A DNA stretch of 64,000 nt, taken from contig JAYWVB010000001.1 of NCBI GenBank assembly GCA_039881045.1, positions 1,240,001 through 1,304,000 of the forward strand, read 5' to 3'. The translations under genes and the position numbers were made by a program. The stretch is from Chaetomium olivaceum. Lineage: Eukaryota > Ascomycota > Sordariomycetes > Sordariales > Chaetomiaceae. Position 1 is the first letter of the stretch; each line of letters starts with the position of its first letter. The notes beneath the pieces are model-generated. The model did no database searches. It had not been told where the DNA came from and saw nothing but the letters and a program-made list of their open reading frames with translations. Below are positions 12,101 through 23,636 of this stretch, piece after piece.

Positions 12101-12942
12101 GCGATGGATCGGGCCAGAACTTCGATGGCAGTGTGCTGGTGCTGGTGGGCAACGATTGGGGAGTATTCTTGGTCGTGCCACTTGCGTGGAAAGTAAAAAG
12201 ATCTTCCTTAGAGGCAAGTGAGGGTTGGATTGGGACTTGAAGCTGCAGAGGATACCTAAGGCGTAAGGGGTGGTGAGAAGAAACAACTTAGGTTATTAGT
12301 ATTATTAAGAACGCCGGCTTGGGTAAGAAATGTGTTTTGGCCTTGCTTGGTAATTACACTGGTGGGCAGTTCAAGGTTGCCTCCGAAGGCATGCCCCATC
12401 AACCTATCGAATCTTGACTGCAATCAAAGAAAGTGCCAGAGTGCCCAGCTGCTGGTGGTTCTTGCCATCTGGCTGGACTCGCTGCTTCCATGGATTGGCT
12501 GGGTCCTGCAGCGCGCTCGACTTTCTCCCCATCTCTTTGGCTGGCACTGTGGATTCACGGACTCGCGCCCCACAGGGCTACCCCAGTATTTTTTTATTTG
12601 ACTTGCGCCATTCCTTTTCCCCAACGTCATACCTGACGTCGCTCCCCCATTCTCGGTCTTGTCTCTTTCTTTCTCCCGCACACCCGCACACACACCTGCG
12701 TGGACCACAGCACTACAGCACCACAGCACCACAGCACCACAGCACCAAACCCAAGCTACGTCAAGTATTTACGAAACCGACACCAAGTCAGACCGCTCTC
12801 CCAGCACGCTGCATATCAGCGTGACGGCACCCCTTTTTATGGGCAGTCTCATTTTGTGACCTCATAGCCATTCGCCATCCATTTTTTTTTGCACTCCTTG
12901 TCGCACTAAGAGAGAGGCGCCGCAAGTTTTTTGATTGACATC
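9193..12942. other. 3.75 kb gene-poor region upstream of the Atf1-type gene
   Basis: I find no gene with coding bias, conserved motifs or a consistent splice pattern. The longest open frames (10899-11702 plus, 11423-12286 minus) overlap each other antisense and have random composition. The region probably holds the 3' UTR of the GST-like gene and a long promoter and 5' leader of the stress-response bZIP gene. Unannotated non-coding transcripts are possible. Confidence 0.5.
12704..12748 (+). repeat. AGCACCAC octamer repeat in the leader of the bZIP gene
   Basis: The 8-nt unit AGCACCAC is repeated about four times, ending about 195 nt before the ATG of the bZIP gene, after a pyrimidine-rich stretch. 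It probably lies in the 5' UTR. Confidence 0.6.
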
Positions 12943-14814
12943 ATGGGGCCGCCCACTGCAGCGACTGGCCGAGGTGCATCCAAGTCACCCAAACAGTCTA
13001 GCAAGCAACCAAAGCCATCCCCACCACGACAAGGTGAGTGCATCCCCACGATTTCCTTAGTGTCAACTCGACGTTGGCGATGTATGTTGAGGCATTGTTG
13101 ATGTTGTTCTCGTCGTCGCCGTTGTTATTGTCTTGGTGGTCGTTGTCGACGTTTTTGTCATCATCATCCTCATCATCCCTATCGGACATTGTCGCCAACT
13201 GTTTTTCTCTATCCTCTAGACATACCGTCCGATGCCAAACGGGACGCCCCTCTCAAACCCGAAGAGTCGACCAATGCCGAATCGACCAAGCCACTCGCCC
13301 CTCCGCCACGACCAAACCAACAGCAGCAGGGCTCGAACAGCCCCGACTACTTTGGCAACGTGAATGCTGCGTCGTTGAGCCTGGAACCGAACCCGTTCGA
13401 GCAGTCCTTTGGCGGTGCACCCCCCGAGACCCCTGGCGGCACCAAACTGCCGTCCGTCGCCGCGCTCACCTCGCCGTCTTCACTCCTACCCGGCAATACG
13501 CCGTTTGCTTGGGGAGGTGGCTCCCTGAGGACCGGCCCCCTGAGTCCCGCAATGCTTTCAGGTCCGACCAATGACTACTTTAGCGACACCCATCACATCC
13601 GCGGCGGGTTCCCGACCCCGAACGAGTCGTCGCTGCGGAGCGGCCTAACCCCCGGGGGCAGCGGGTCCATGTTCCCCGTCCCGAGTCCGAACTCGCAGGC
13701 TATCTTCGCCCAGCTCGCGGGGGGTCCCAGCGCAACGCCGGGCACCATTGACTTCCACCGGACTGCGCTCAGTGCTGCTGCTGCCAAGCGGGAGCAAGCC
13801 CAGGCGCAACAACAGCCTCCGCCTGCCGCCCCGACATCCCAGCCGCAAGAGACAGTTAACGGCGCTCAAGCTCCCAAGACGGAATCCAAACCCCCGACGG
13901 GCCCCTTCGATCCGCACGACAACGATGCGGCTAACGGTCTTTTCCTGCTCGCGCAGGGGCGTAACACGACTCAACCGGCCGCGCTTCAACAGTACGCCGC
14001 GGTGCCGCCCGCACAGGTGCAAACCCACAGCTCCATCTCGGCCGCCCCCGCCGTACAGCCTACAAACACATCCTCCCAGATGGACGGTGCGCCGTCCCTC
14101 ACCGGGAGCTCGGCACGTGGCGTGAGTGAGGCCAGCGCAAGATCGGATGAGAGCGAGGCCGCGCGCCCCAATACCCGCGCCAGAAAACGAAACTCAGGCG
14201 GCGGGGCTGCCGGCTCGCGCCGCAAGACCGAGGAGACACAGACTAAGGCGCACAACCATGCGAGCAAGAAACAAAAAACAAGCGGTGGGGGCGCGTCGGT
14301 AAGCAGTCACGACCACGACATGGACCACTCGGATGACGACGACCACGATAAGAGCGATAAGGAAGACGGTAACGGGCCCAAATCAAAGATGACTGACGAG
14401 GAGAAGCGGAAGAATTTCCTCGAGCGTAACAGGTACGTCTTAACCAACATGGTAAAATGGGCCTGTGCGACAAGGTCGATGCTGACATGATTTGGCAGGG
14501 TCGCTGCGCTTAAATGCCGTCAACGTAAAAAGCAATGGCTAGCCAACCTACAAAGCAAGGTAGAACTGTTCTCTTCTGAGAACGAGGCGCTCACTGCACA
14601 AATCGGCCGACTCCGTGAGGAAGTGGTCAACCTGAAGACGTTGCTTCTCGCACACAAGGACTGTCCGGTGTCGCAGCAGCAGGGCCTGCACACGTCGTTT
14701 CTACCGCCGTCGATGGAAGCTTTCAATCCTTCGATGAACCCTTACGGCATGGCACCTCCCATGGGCGGGCAGCCCGTAATGGCGGGCCAGGGCATTGACC
14801 GGCGGTTCTCATAG
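12943..14814 (+). CDS. atf1: Atf1/CREB-type bZIP stress-response transcription factor
   Basis: Three exons: 12943-13033, 13220-14432 and 14499-14814, giving 539 residues. The donors are GTGAGT and GTACGT and the acceptors CTCTAG and GGCAG. The second intron interrupts the basic region between the Arg and Val of NRVAALKCRQ. The bZIP lies at about 420-490: basic region KRKNFLERNR + VAALKCRQRKK, then a leucine zipper (LQSKVELFSSENEAL). Upstream are motifs typical of the fungal Atf1/Aft1 family: an NPFEQSFG motif near 88-95 and a segment around SATPGTIDFHRTALSAAAAK near 185-205. These factors act in the nucleus downstream of the HOG-type MAP kinase in osmotic and oxidative stress and development. 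The first ATG is used because it splices in frame. The long upstream region suggests complex control. Confidence 0.9.
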
Positions 14815-16627
14815 GGGGGAAACTGGCAGGCACCGAGCCCTGATCAGCAAGACCCGCCGTATCACGGTCAACCGTCGGAACCGTCGGACCCGTCGGACCC
14901 GGCGGCCCCAGTGACACGTCCAAGGAATACCTAACGTACGACGTATTGACTGCTCGGCAAAAACGTCGATGCGACTTTTTTATTCATCTATATATATACA
15001 CCCCAAACATAACTGCCGCTAGGAAACGGAGGGCGACCGCCCCAACCTGATCCGGGGCTGTGTGTGTTTGTGGAGGGGAGAGGGGGTTAGGCTGTATAAG
15101 TAACAGGACAAGCAAATCCCTTGTCCTTGGCTTCTCATCGGCGTCCAAAGGCCGGGGACTCGGCCCGGGGGGTTGGTGAGGCGGTGCTGTCGACACGGAC
15201 AACAGTATCCTTCCTCGCCCTGTGTGTAGTATTCGACAACAAAGGGGGGCATACATTAAAAGCGGCGTTTAAGGAGGGGGGCTCGGGCTTTTGCTTTTAC
15301 ACCTGGTGTTCGACGCTCTTCTGGTTTGCACCATTGCTTTTTTATTTTCCGGGAGGTGGAATGACTTTGGGAGAGGGTGATGAGGAAAGGAGTTGGAAGG
15401 GATACTACGGACTGCTGGCGGCGGGTTGATTGAATGGCTGGTCGGTGGGGGAAAGGAAACGCTTTGACGATCTCGTCTTCTGTTGAGGATGAGGTAGCCA
15501 GACCCCACCTAGTCTTTCTGCCGTTGCTGGCCCCTCTCTTTTCGTTTTGGTTGTTTTGCTTGGTTGACCGGGATGAGGGATGAACTGAAGATTCGTGTAT
15601 GCTAGTCCCGCACGAGGTAACAAATGGGCTACGATAGCTAAAGTATAGCTTCTGCTACACGTGGATTTGTGGTGTTGTGGTGAGGGTGGACATGAAGGGG
15701 CACGTAACGAGGTGCTCGATAACCAGAACATTGATAACGATCATAACTACCTAGGTACTAGTTATCTACATAATTCATCATCATACACAGTTAAGATGGA
15801 CCAGGACAAAATAAGCTTGACTCGATGGCATCTGGGCTGAGGTCATTGCAGGGATGCGGATGCAGCGGGGTGCCTGACCGTTGCAGAAGAGAGGAGAATT
15901 CCCATTTTGGGGAGTCAAATTCATGTTGTTCCCGTTTCAATTGATAGATACTAGATGTGGATATCGAGTTCTTCCATGCTTCTACTTCGTTTTTTTATCT
16001 TATAGTATGAAGTCCTGTAAACCATTACACCAAACAATAATAGAGTGGAGAGAGAGCAGTTACATCATGGCATTGGTAGTAACTCATTTGCAGCCTCCAA
16101 AAGCTCCAAAAGGTGGGACAAGATTGGGAGATGGTCCGAGCGCCTCAACAGCCACATTCTGCAACCGCGAATAAACAAACCGGGGCGCAACCTCCCGCCG
16201 TTCGCGATCCCGCCAGCCCACTTTACAGAGTTTCGAAGGCCCAGGATCATTCTCGCCGACAGCGGGAAAAAAAAACACAATCAGCATCTATTAGGCGCAT
16301 ATCAAGTCACGCGCACTTTGGTACGGGGGTTTCAAACTGTGAAAGAACACGAAACAACTCGGTTTGCCGAGCTCGGATTGACGCGTCGAGCACCGACCCC
16401 CCTGCCCGCTGCAGAGAAGGAGAGAGATCTCGTCACCGAAAACACTTCGAATTGAAAATTCCCGCGACGCGCCGTAACCGTCATTCCGTCTCGCCTTTCC
16501 CACCACCCGTCGCATTAAAAAAAGCAGAAACCACGAGCACCATCCGAATTGGCCCACCCACGCGATACGATACGAAAACCCGTCCCCCGCCGACCGCATT
16601 CATGCGCCGACCGCCCCGCCGTCATCC
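14815..16627. other. Intergenic, bZIP 3' UTR and Dsn1 promoter
   Basis: The 1.8 kb region carries an AT-rich stretch at 14975-15010 and another at 15720-16060, probably marking the bZIP 3' end and a spacer. No convincing gene was found on either strand. Confidence 0.5.
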
Positions 16628-18464
16628 ATGACTACTCTCGTACGGACTCGCCAGCCGCTACAAGTCTTGAGCATGAGCAACCAGCCGGAGCGACGGCAGA
16701 GCAAACGCCTCGCCAGCACGTCGCTGCCCCTCCTGCCATCGCGCCCGCTGCCGAGCAGTCAGGAAGCGGAGACGACGACCACAGCAACGACGACCACCAC
16801 AGCGAGGACTAGGGGGAGGAAGCGGAAGGATGCTGCCGATTTGCCCTCTTCCTCCTCCGCTGCCGCGGGGGTTTATGACGAGCAAGACGGGGATTTTCTA
16901 TTTACGCGCGGGTCGAAGAGGGCCAAGACGGCGCCTGTGCCCGAGGAGGACGAGTTAGGGGAAGAGCCCACGCGAGCGCCAGCGCCAGTACCGGTGAAAA
17001 AGAGCGTGGGGAGACCGCCGAAGGGGGGAGTAAGACGGAAAGCTTCATCACCCGCCCCGGCTCCGACATTTCAACCTGCGCCAGCGAGGTCGAGGGCCGC
17101 AGCAGCAGCGACAACAACAGCAGCCCCAACGACGAGGAGAGCGGCAAAGCGGAAATCGAGCCCAGATCCTGCGCCACCGCCAGAGGATGACTTGGTGGTG
17201 CCCAAATCTAAAACGCGGCGGAAATCGCGTGAGGCAACGGCGGCTGGGAGGAAACCGCCGCCAAAGGGGACCAAGGCCCCAAAAGTGAACGGGACGTCGT
17301 CGCGGAGGATAGAACACGAAACAGAAGACTACGAAGACGAGCGGCCACGCCCCTTGGCACGGGAGGAAGAAACACCCAGCTCGGCCGGCCCACAACAACA
17401 ACCACAGTCCCAAATGATTGCCCTCCCCTTCAGCGACACGCCCATCATCAACCGCAACAAGGAGTTCCGTAAGAAGGGCGGCGCGAGCGGTGGCCGGCGC
17501 AGCAGCCTGGGGATGCGCGGGCGGCGGGCCAGCTCGCTGATCGAGAACGGCCACAGTGCCCTGCCCCACCGCCAGGTCGATCCATCCGAGTTCTACAAGT
17601 ACATCTCGGCCGAGGGGCTGAGCGAGCCGCGGCGGATGAAGCAGCTGCTGGTGTGGTGTGGAGAGAGGGCACTGAGCGAGAAACCGCCGCATGGGAAGCC
17701 GGGGTCGAGTGCGATTCTAGGGGGTAAGTGGACCGGCGATATCTAGGATTGGGTCTGGGGATAGATAGATGCTGACAGTTCTGGCTCTAGCACGTGCGAT
17801 ACAAGACCAGCTCCTCAAAGACTTTGGCGCGCGGTCCGAGTTCTCCGACTGGTTTGCGCGGGAAGACGCGCCCAAACCACCCATCCCCGTCGTCTTGCAA
17901 CCCAACCCGCGAAACGTCGACTACGACGCCAAAATCGCCGACCTCGAGGCCAAAATCGAACGGTACTTCTTCCCTTCTTTCCCAACCATCCCGCACCAAG
18001 TACTTTAACTAACCTGAACAAAAATCTCCAGACTCAAATCCCAAAAATCCGCCTGGCAATCCATCGCCACGCCCCTCCCCACCATCCCCCCGCTCTACCC
18101 GGACCCGGACCCGCGCAAAGCCCCCCTCCCGGACAGCACCCTCCTCTCCCCCTCGGAATCCGCCATCTTCACCGCCCTCACCAACCCGGACACCGCCTTC
18201 GGCTCCTTCAAGCGGCAGGTGCGCTCGCGGCTGCAGAACGCGCAGGGCCAGCTCGAGTTCCGCGTCGACCAGCTCGCCGACGGCGTGCACAAGCTGGATA
18301 TGCGCGTGGCCATGGCGGGGCGGGAGGCCGATGTGGTGCTGAAGCTGAGTGCGGAGCGGTTGAGGGAGCGGGAGGAGAGGGAGCGCAGGGCGGTGGGCAC
18401 TGCCGGGCTGGGGGTGATGGAGGTGCTGAGGAGTTTGGGGAGGATTTTGCCGGAGGGGGGGTGA
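16628..18464 (+). CDS. dsn1: Kinetochore MIND/Mis12 complex subunit Dsn1 (Mis13)
   Basis: Three exons: 16628-17723, 17791-17962 and 18032-18464, giving 566 residues with clean GT-AG introns of 67 and 69 nt. The first 270 residues are disordered, with an AT-hook-like GRPPKGG and basic clusters. The conserved part begins near residue 280: RRSSLGMRGRRASSLIENG, then HRQVDPSEFYKYI and EPRRMKQLLVWCGERAL, followed by helical segments after each intron. This is the Mis12-Mtw1/Dsn1 family signature. The protein links the inner (CENP-C) and outer (Ndc80) kinetochore in the nucleus. The RRSS and RRASS sites match Aurora B consensus sites of the Dsn1 autoinhibitory region, by family knowledge. A later ATG (MSNQPERRQS, near 16673) is an alternative start. 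Confidence 0.85.
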
Positions 18465-19121
18465 GCCTTTTTCTGAGGGGTTGACTGGGTGTGTGTGTGT
18501 GTGGGGAGGTTGGGATCATGAGATAATGATATCTTTGGGGTGTTCTGGCATGGCTGCTCTGCTTTTTTTTGTTTCTGTTGCCGTGGCTTTTTTCGCTGTG
18601 TTTCTTTGCTTTCCATGGTGGTTGGTGGGTGGCATAGCGGTGTTTGCTACGGCGTTTTTGCACGGCGGGAAAGGGAGGGTGATGGATGGATGGGACCGAG
18701 CATCTAAGGTAGTTCCTGGACGGTAAACAGGGAGGGAAGGGGAAGGGGAAGGACAAGAGGGCAAGAGGGAGATGTCGACGTCGACTTGAACCTGGTATAC
18801 CCCGAGCAAGGAACCGAGAATGAACAGGCATCGTGCGTGTGTGCGTGTGTGTCCTCCCTTTTTGATGTGTCCGTTTGCTGTCTATGCCCATCCGGTTGGT
18901 TATTGTAGAAACAATACTGTACACCGACCTACTCTTACATACAACCATGACATGTCATATCCCTTCCCTCATAACATAACCATCCACCCCAACCGAATAG
19001 CAACCACCCCTCTTTTGAGACGACATCTCCAACACTACTTACATTTTACATCTCACGCCCCCCCGGCCCTCCCCCACCCCCCAACATCACATACCCTCCC
19101 CACACCCCTCCCTACCTTACC
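18465..19121. other. Convergent 3' region between dsn1 and sdh5
   Basis: Two converging genes end here. It contains a short GT repeat near 18488-18502 and T-rich stretches. No gene was seen. Confidence 0.5.
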
Positions 19122-19945
19122 TCACCTCTGCATCTTATACTCCTCCAGCGCCGGCATGAACCCCATGCCCCCCTTTCCCGCGCCCCGCCGGCTCTCCACA
19201 TGCTCCCGCAACAGCCTCAGCACCTCGCTGTCCCGCCACCGCGCCGGCACCGGCCGGTACGCCGGCTTGAACGTCCCCACCGTCTGCGCCCACTCCCCCG
19301 GGCGCGGGGACTGCTGCACCGCGCCATCCGCACTTGCGCTTGTGCTGGCACTTCCACTTCCACTTGCACCTGCACTCGCACTCCCCCCACCTTGGGTAGA
19401 TTCCGCCTCGGGCTGCTGGGTCGCCCAGTAGTAGATATCCCAGTCGTTCTCGTCCAGGAAGCGGTCGTACTCGGCCAGCTGGGCGGGCGTCATGGTGGCG
19501 AGGCGGGAGGAGGCGAAGGTCGAGAGCAGCAGGTCGGATTCGAGCGTGCCCCGCTTGCGGGACTGGTCTATCGTGAAGAATTAGTATATACTATATATGG
19601 GGTGGGTGTTGGGTTTGGGTTGGGGTTTGGGTTTGGCGGGGCAGGTTGCCGAAGGAAGGGGGGGGGTGGTTTGGTGGTTTGGTGGTTTGGATTGTTGGTT
19701 TGCCACATGCTATCTTTTGGGCACGTACAGAGGAGGCGGGCGCGCATGGTCGCTGGGTCTTCGCCAACGCGGCGCAGTGGTTCGACTTTGAAGGTGGCGC
19801 CTTGGAGCTCGCCGACTTCGAGATCGCGGGTGGAGGGTGGTTGCGACGAGGAGGAGTTAAAGCGCAATAGAGGCATGGTGGGTGCTGTGACGGAAGAGGG
19901 CCGCGCGCGGGCGACGGCGCGGGTCACTGGGCGGAGGGCGGTCAT
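19122..19945 (-). CDS. sdh5: Succinate dehydrogenase assembly factor 2 (Sdh5/SDHAF2), mitochondrial
   Basis: Two exons on the minus strand: 19945-19729 and 19567-19122, with a 161-nt intron, giving 220 residues. The Arg/Ser-rich N-terminus without acidic residues is a likely mitochondrial presequence. The core shows the family motif TMRARLLYQSRKRG (residues 66-79, spanning the splice junction), then LESDLLLSTFA, MTPAQLAEYDRFLDENDWDI and YYWATQQ. The family promotes covalent FAD attachment to the succinate dehydrogenase flavoprotein in the matrix. A Ser/Ala/Gly-rich insert follows the core, and the C-terminus (LREHVESRR) returns to helical character. The product is longer than animal homologues because of the presequence and insert. 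The ATG at 19945 gives a complete presequence. Confidence 0.9.
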
Positions 19946-20440
19946 TCTGTACTGTGATATGTAGTTCGTCTTCTGTGGGTTTTGACTTTCCTAGTGAAAT
20001 TCGCGGAATTTAAAGTTCGGTTGAGTTGAGTTGCGGATACAATTCTCAAGAAACATGGATTTGTAACGGCGCCGGCCGGAAGCGCTTGGCTGGAGCTTGG
20101 CTGGGCCGAGGCCGAAACCTGTGGAGACCGAATCCCGGGTCTTGCCGTGCCGGTCCATCGGCCTGTTCCACCCAGTATTCCACTCGGCGGCAGATACATC
20201 CTCCGCCAGACGCGCACATCAACTAGATCGTTTGCATTACCAAAAACTAGATATCAGCTACCCGATCTCGTCCTTGGAACATTCCTACAGACGCCCAAAA
20301 CAGCCCGTTTTCCACCCACCAAGACAACATACACAGTACATCATAATCCCATGCTCGTCTGCGTAACAGTTCATGTAAAACGCCTGTCCCGTAAACCCAC
20401 AGTCTAGAACCAGCCGTCCCAGCCCAGCCCAGCCACTCAT
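19946..20440. other. sdh5 promoter and erv25 3' UTR
   Basis: About 500 bp separate two minus-strand genes. No gene or strong motif was seen. Confidence 0.4.
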
Positions 20441-21245
20441 TTAAATCAGATGCTTCGACCTGAAGTATGCCCGCAGGTACATGATCTGCCACGCCCAGAG
20501 GCCGATCAGGAGGAAGGTGGTGCCGAAGCCGAACCACTTGACGCGCGTGTTGGTGCTCTCGTTGGTGTCGCGCAGCGTCTGCTCGCGCGCCCGCAGGTAC
20601 TCCATCTCGCCGACCACCTCGGCCACCATCTCCTCGATGCGCCGCAGCTCCGTCTCGACCGGCTTCAGCTTCTCGGTCGCCTGGATCGCCGACCAGTCCT
20701 TGGCGTCGGCGCCGATGTCAATGTCCAGCTCGATGTGCCGGTACGGGTGCTCGACGTAGCGCGCTGTCGGGTTTGTGTTAGCACGAGCTCGGCTCGAAAG
20801 GGGGGCAGCTTGGGGTCACCCACAGCCAGTCAGGATGTTCTCGAAGCACACGTCAAACGGGGCGTCGGCGTGCGAGGTAAAGACGGTGCGCTGCTCGCCG
20901 GCAATGTCCTTGGGCTTGCCGTACTCGTTCCCTGTCGCGTCCGAGATCTGCAGACCCAAACTGTCAGTGTCCATCCATCCCGTATCTTTCGAGTACCTGG
21001 ATCCCATCTTCCTCAACACTTACGTGCATGTTGAGCTGCATGCCATCACCCCTGTACCCGTCGACAATGGCCGTCACGACGACGAGCATGTCCTTGGCCA
21101 CAAAGTTGCGGATGCATCGCCGCGAAGTCTTGTCGTGGCCGTTGCCCGCCTGGATATCCAATTTCAGCGCATTTGAACCGACGGCCAGCAGCAGGAGTAC
21201 GCTGCAGACTTGCTGCAGCAGCGATCGTAGACGATCGTGGGCCAT
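20441..21245 (-). CDS. erv25: p24 family COPII cargo receptor Erv25
   Basis: Three exons on the minus strand: 21245-21024, 20947-20824 and 20763-20441, giving 222 residues. It has a signal peptide (hydrophobic core CSVLLLLAVGSNAL, residues 14-27), a GOLD domain with its paired cysteines (RRCIRNFV and FDVCFENI), and a membrane-proximal coiled coil (RRIEEMVAEVVGEMEYLRAR). One transmembrane segment (TTFLLIGLWAWQIMYL) is followed by a short cytosolic tail, YFRSKHLI. The p24-delta member Erv25 works with Emp24 and Erp1/2 in COPII vesicles, selecting cargo such as GPI proteins between ER and Golgi. All three exons join in frame at consensus sites. It shares a divergent promoter of about 395 bp with the U1-C gene. 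Confidence 0.92.
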
Positions 21246-21639
21246 GGTCGCTGTGTGTGTCGCGTGTGAAGGCGGTTGTGTGATGGCAGATACAACAGAT
21301 AAACGCTGAAATGCAAGCCAACGCCCAAGTTTCGGTAAAGGGCCAGCTGTCGCTTGCCCCTGGAGCCTGTGGGGCCTGTTTTTTTTTGGGTCTCCCAATT
21401 TGGAGGTGGTGATAGGTTGGAAGAGTCCAAGCTTCGAAGCCTTGCAGCCCCACTGATCGCGTCGCCAAACTTCTCAGCCTCGCGAGTTTGGCTTGGCCTT
21501 CTTTTGTTTCGATCGAAGCCACCATCGCAATCCAAGCTTCAACCTACAGCAGCAACTCGAGTCCCAGTTCTACACAACTCCCAACACAACCACCCCATCC
21601 CGGCGCGCCGCGAACTCTCGCGACATCCCAACCGCCAAG
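21246..21639. promoter_or_regulatory. Bidirectional promoter between erv25 and the U1-C gene
   Basis: Only 394 bp separate the two divergent start codons, so both promoters must lie here. No TATA box is evident. A run of T at about 21371-21378 and CT/CA-rich initiator-like stretches are seen on the U1-C side. Confidence 0.6.
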
Positions 21640-22583
21640 ATGCCCAAATGTAAATCCATCCTCTCCCACGCAATTGTTCAAACATCGCTAACCCAAAAAC
21701 CCCAACCCCCAGTCTTCTGCGACTACTGCGATGTCTACCTCACGCACGACTCCATGAGCGTGCGCAAGGCCCACAACAGCGGCCGCAACCACCTGCGCAA
21801 CGTCGTCGACTACTACCAACGTACGTCCAGATCCAAACCCAAGGAGGGCATCATGCTCAGGACTACTTCCCGCCACCAACAGCTACTAACCCTTACCCCC
21901 TTCTTCTTTCCCCCCCATCCAGAAATCGGCCACGAAAAAGCCCAATCCGTCATCGACTCCATCACCTCCTCGTACGCCGCCGAGGGCCAAGCCCACGCCA
22001 ACCCCATGCTGCCGCACAACCAGCCCGGCGGCGGCGGCTTCGGGCTCGGACCCGGCGCCGGGCCCATGGGGATGGGAGGCATGGGAGGCATGGGAGGCAT
22101 GGGCGGACCACCAGGACCAGGCGGACCAGGCGGACCAGGAGGAGGAGGCATGGGCATGCCGCCGCCGCTGCCGGGGATGCCGCCCATCCGGGGATGATGC
22201 CGCCCTTCCCAGCCGGCATGCCGCCGCCGCCCTTCCCCATCCCGGGCATGCCTGGCCTGCCGCCCGGTATGCCGCCCCCTCCGTTTGGGGCGCCTTCGCC
22301 CGGCGGCGCGGGTGGTGCTGGCAACGCCAATGGTGGCGCGCCAGCCTTCCCCTTCCCGCCGCCCTTCCCGCCGCCCGGTGGTCCTGGCGCGCTGCCGGCC
22401 GGGTCGGGGGCGCCGCCTTTCCCGATGCCGGGGGCGGGTGGTGCGCCGCCGCCGTTTCCGCCTGTGGGGTTCCCGCCGCCGGGCGCGGGCGGTCTGCCGT
22501 TTCCGCCGCCGCCTGGTGCCGGTGGGGGGTTCCCTGCGTTTCCGCCGCCGCCGGGAGGGGGGTTTCCGGGGGAGAAGCGGTGA
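21640..22583 (+). CDS. yhc1: U1 snRNP protein C (Yhc1), likely with a 1-nt frameshift in its proline-rich tail
   Basis: Exons 21640-21649, 21713-21820 and 21923 onward; the first exon carries only MPK plus one base. The U1-C zinc finger is complete: FFCDYCDVYLTHDS with its two cysteines, then histidines in RKAHNSGRNHLRNVV. The HEKAQSVIDSIT helix follows. The protein helps U1 snRNP stabilise 5' splice-site pairing in the nucleus. As written, the frame stops at 22197 after about 130 residues of zinc finger and Gly/Met/Pro tail. An overlapping frame starting at 22194 continues for 129 codons with the same PGMPPPPF-type composition to 22583. Restoring one C in the run near 22188-22192 would join them, so I take the tail as one gene. 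If the stop at 22197 is real, the product is still a plausible short U1-C. Confidence 0.85.
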
Positions 22584-23636
22584 TTTTGAGTTTGCGGTGG
22601 GGAGGAGGAAGTTTGGGGTCGTTGTTGTCTACTTCTATCTAGGGAAAGGCTTGGGCAAGCAGATGGTGATAGAGGGGTGGCGAGATAATGAGCGGAGTGT
22701 GCCTGGGCTGTTGTCATCATTGGTACTGTAACCTTTTGCTTTAATGTTCTGACATTCGATGGGACGGGACACTGCGACGGCGTATAAGGCGTTTTCCGCG
22801 GCAGGGGGGGGGCAGAAAGGGCAGGAAATTGTTAAAACTACTGTAGAACAAAATGTAATGTTCTGTCCACTTCTGGCTTCAAGTTTTCCTGCCGCCCCCG
22901 AACTAAAATCGCTACCCATCTTAGCCAACGAGGGAGATAAAGCTACCGCTTAAACACACTTCTAAAACCGTAGGAAGCAATGGCACACACACACACATAC
23001 GAACTAACACATCAAACCAAACACCACTGCTTGAAAGAACATCCCTCTCGATTGCATGGTATCATCATCAGCGAGAAATACAAGACGCGTTCTACTTAGT
23101 ACACTTTCCCCATCATCAAAATCGGTTGACATGGCATGGTCATAACCCTCATCCCTCCCACCATTCCCAGTCATCATCTCTCATCCCATCTGACAGATAA
23201 AAAAAACCAAAAAACAACAAGGAATGAATGCTTCCTCGAAACATGAAAAACCACACGTCATAGGTCATGCCCTTCTCATATCCCGCTCTTAAACGGCCAA
23301 ACATTTCCCAGAAACGCCCCCCGCCCAAATCATCATATCAAGACAGGCTCCTGAGCCCGCCGACAATCAAAAAGACTGACATGGCCCAGCATGATCTTTA
23401 TGGATGGACAGATGGAAAGGGATGGATATAAAAGACTGCAAAGGAAAAAAAGAGAAAAAAGATCATCACATCATGAACCCCATCCCAGCCATAGCGGGCG
23501 GGACAAGGAAAAACCCCAACCAACTCAACCGCCCAAGAAGCGGGAACGGCCAGAACAGATCCCTCCTCCTCATTGAGCTGGGATGGGGAATCGTCCACCT
23601 CACTCTCACCTCACCTAACCACACCCCTTCACCACT
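22584..23636. other. Convergent 3' region
   Basis: Plus-strand U1-C and the minus-strand large gene end here. It includes a CA repeat at about 22984-22996 and A-rich stretches. No gene was seen. Confidence 0.5.

Noticed and set aside
10899..12286. Two long open frames, 267 codons on plus (10899-11702) and 287 on minus (11423-12286)
   Set aside because: They overlap antisense, have random amino-acid composition with many Arg/Pro/Ser/Trp/Cys, no domain, no codon bias and no splice support.
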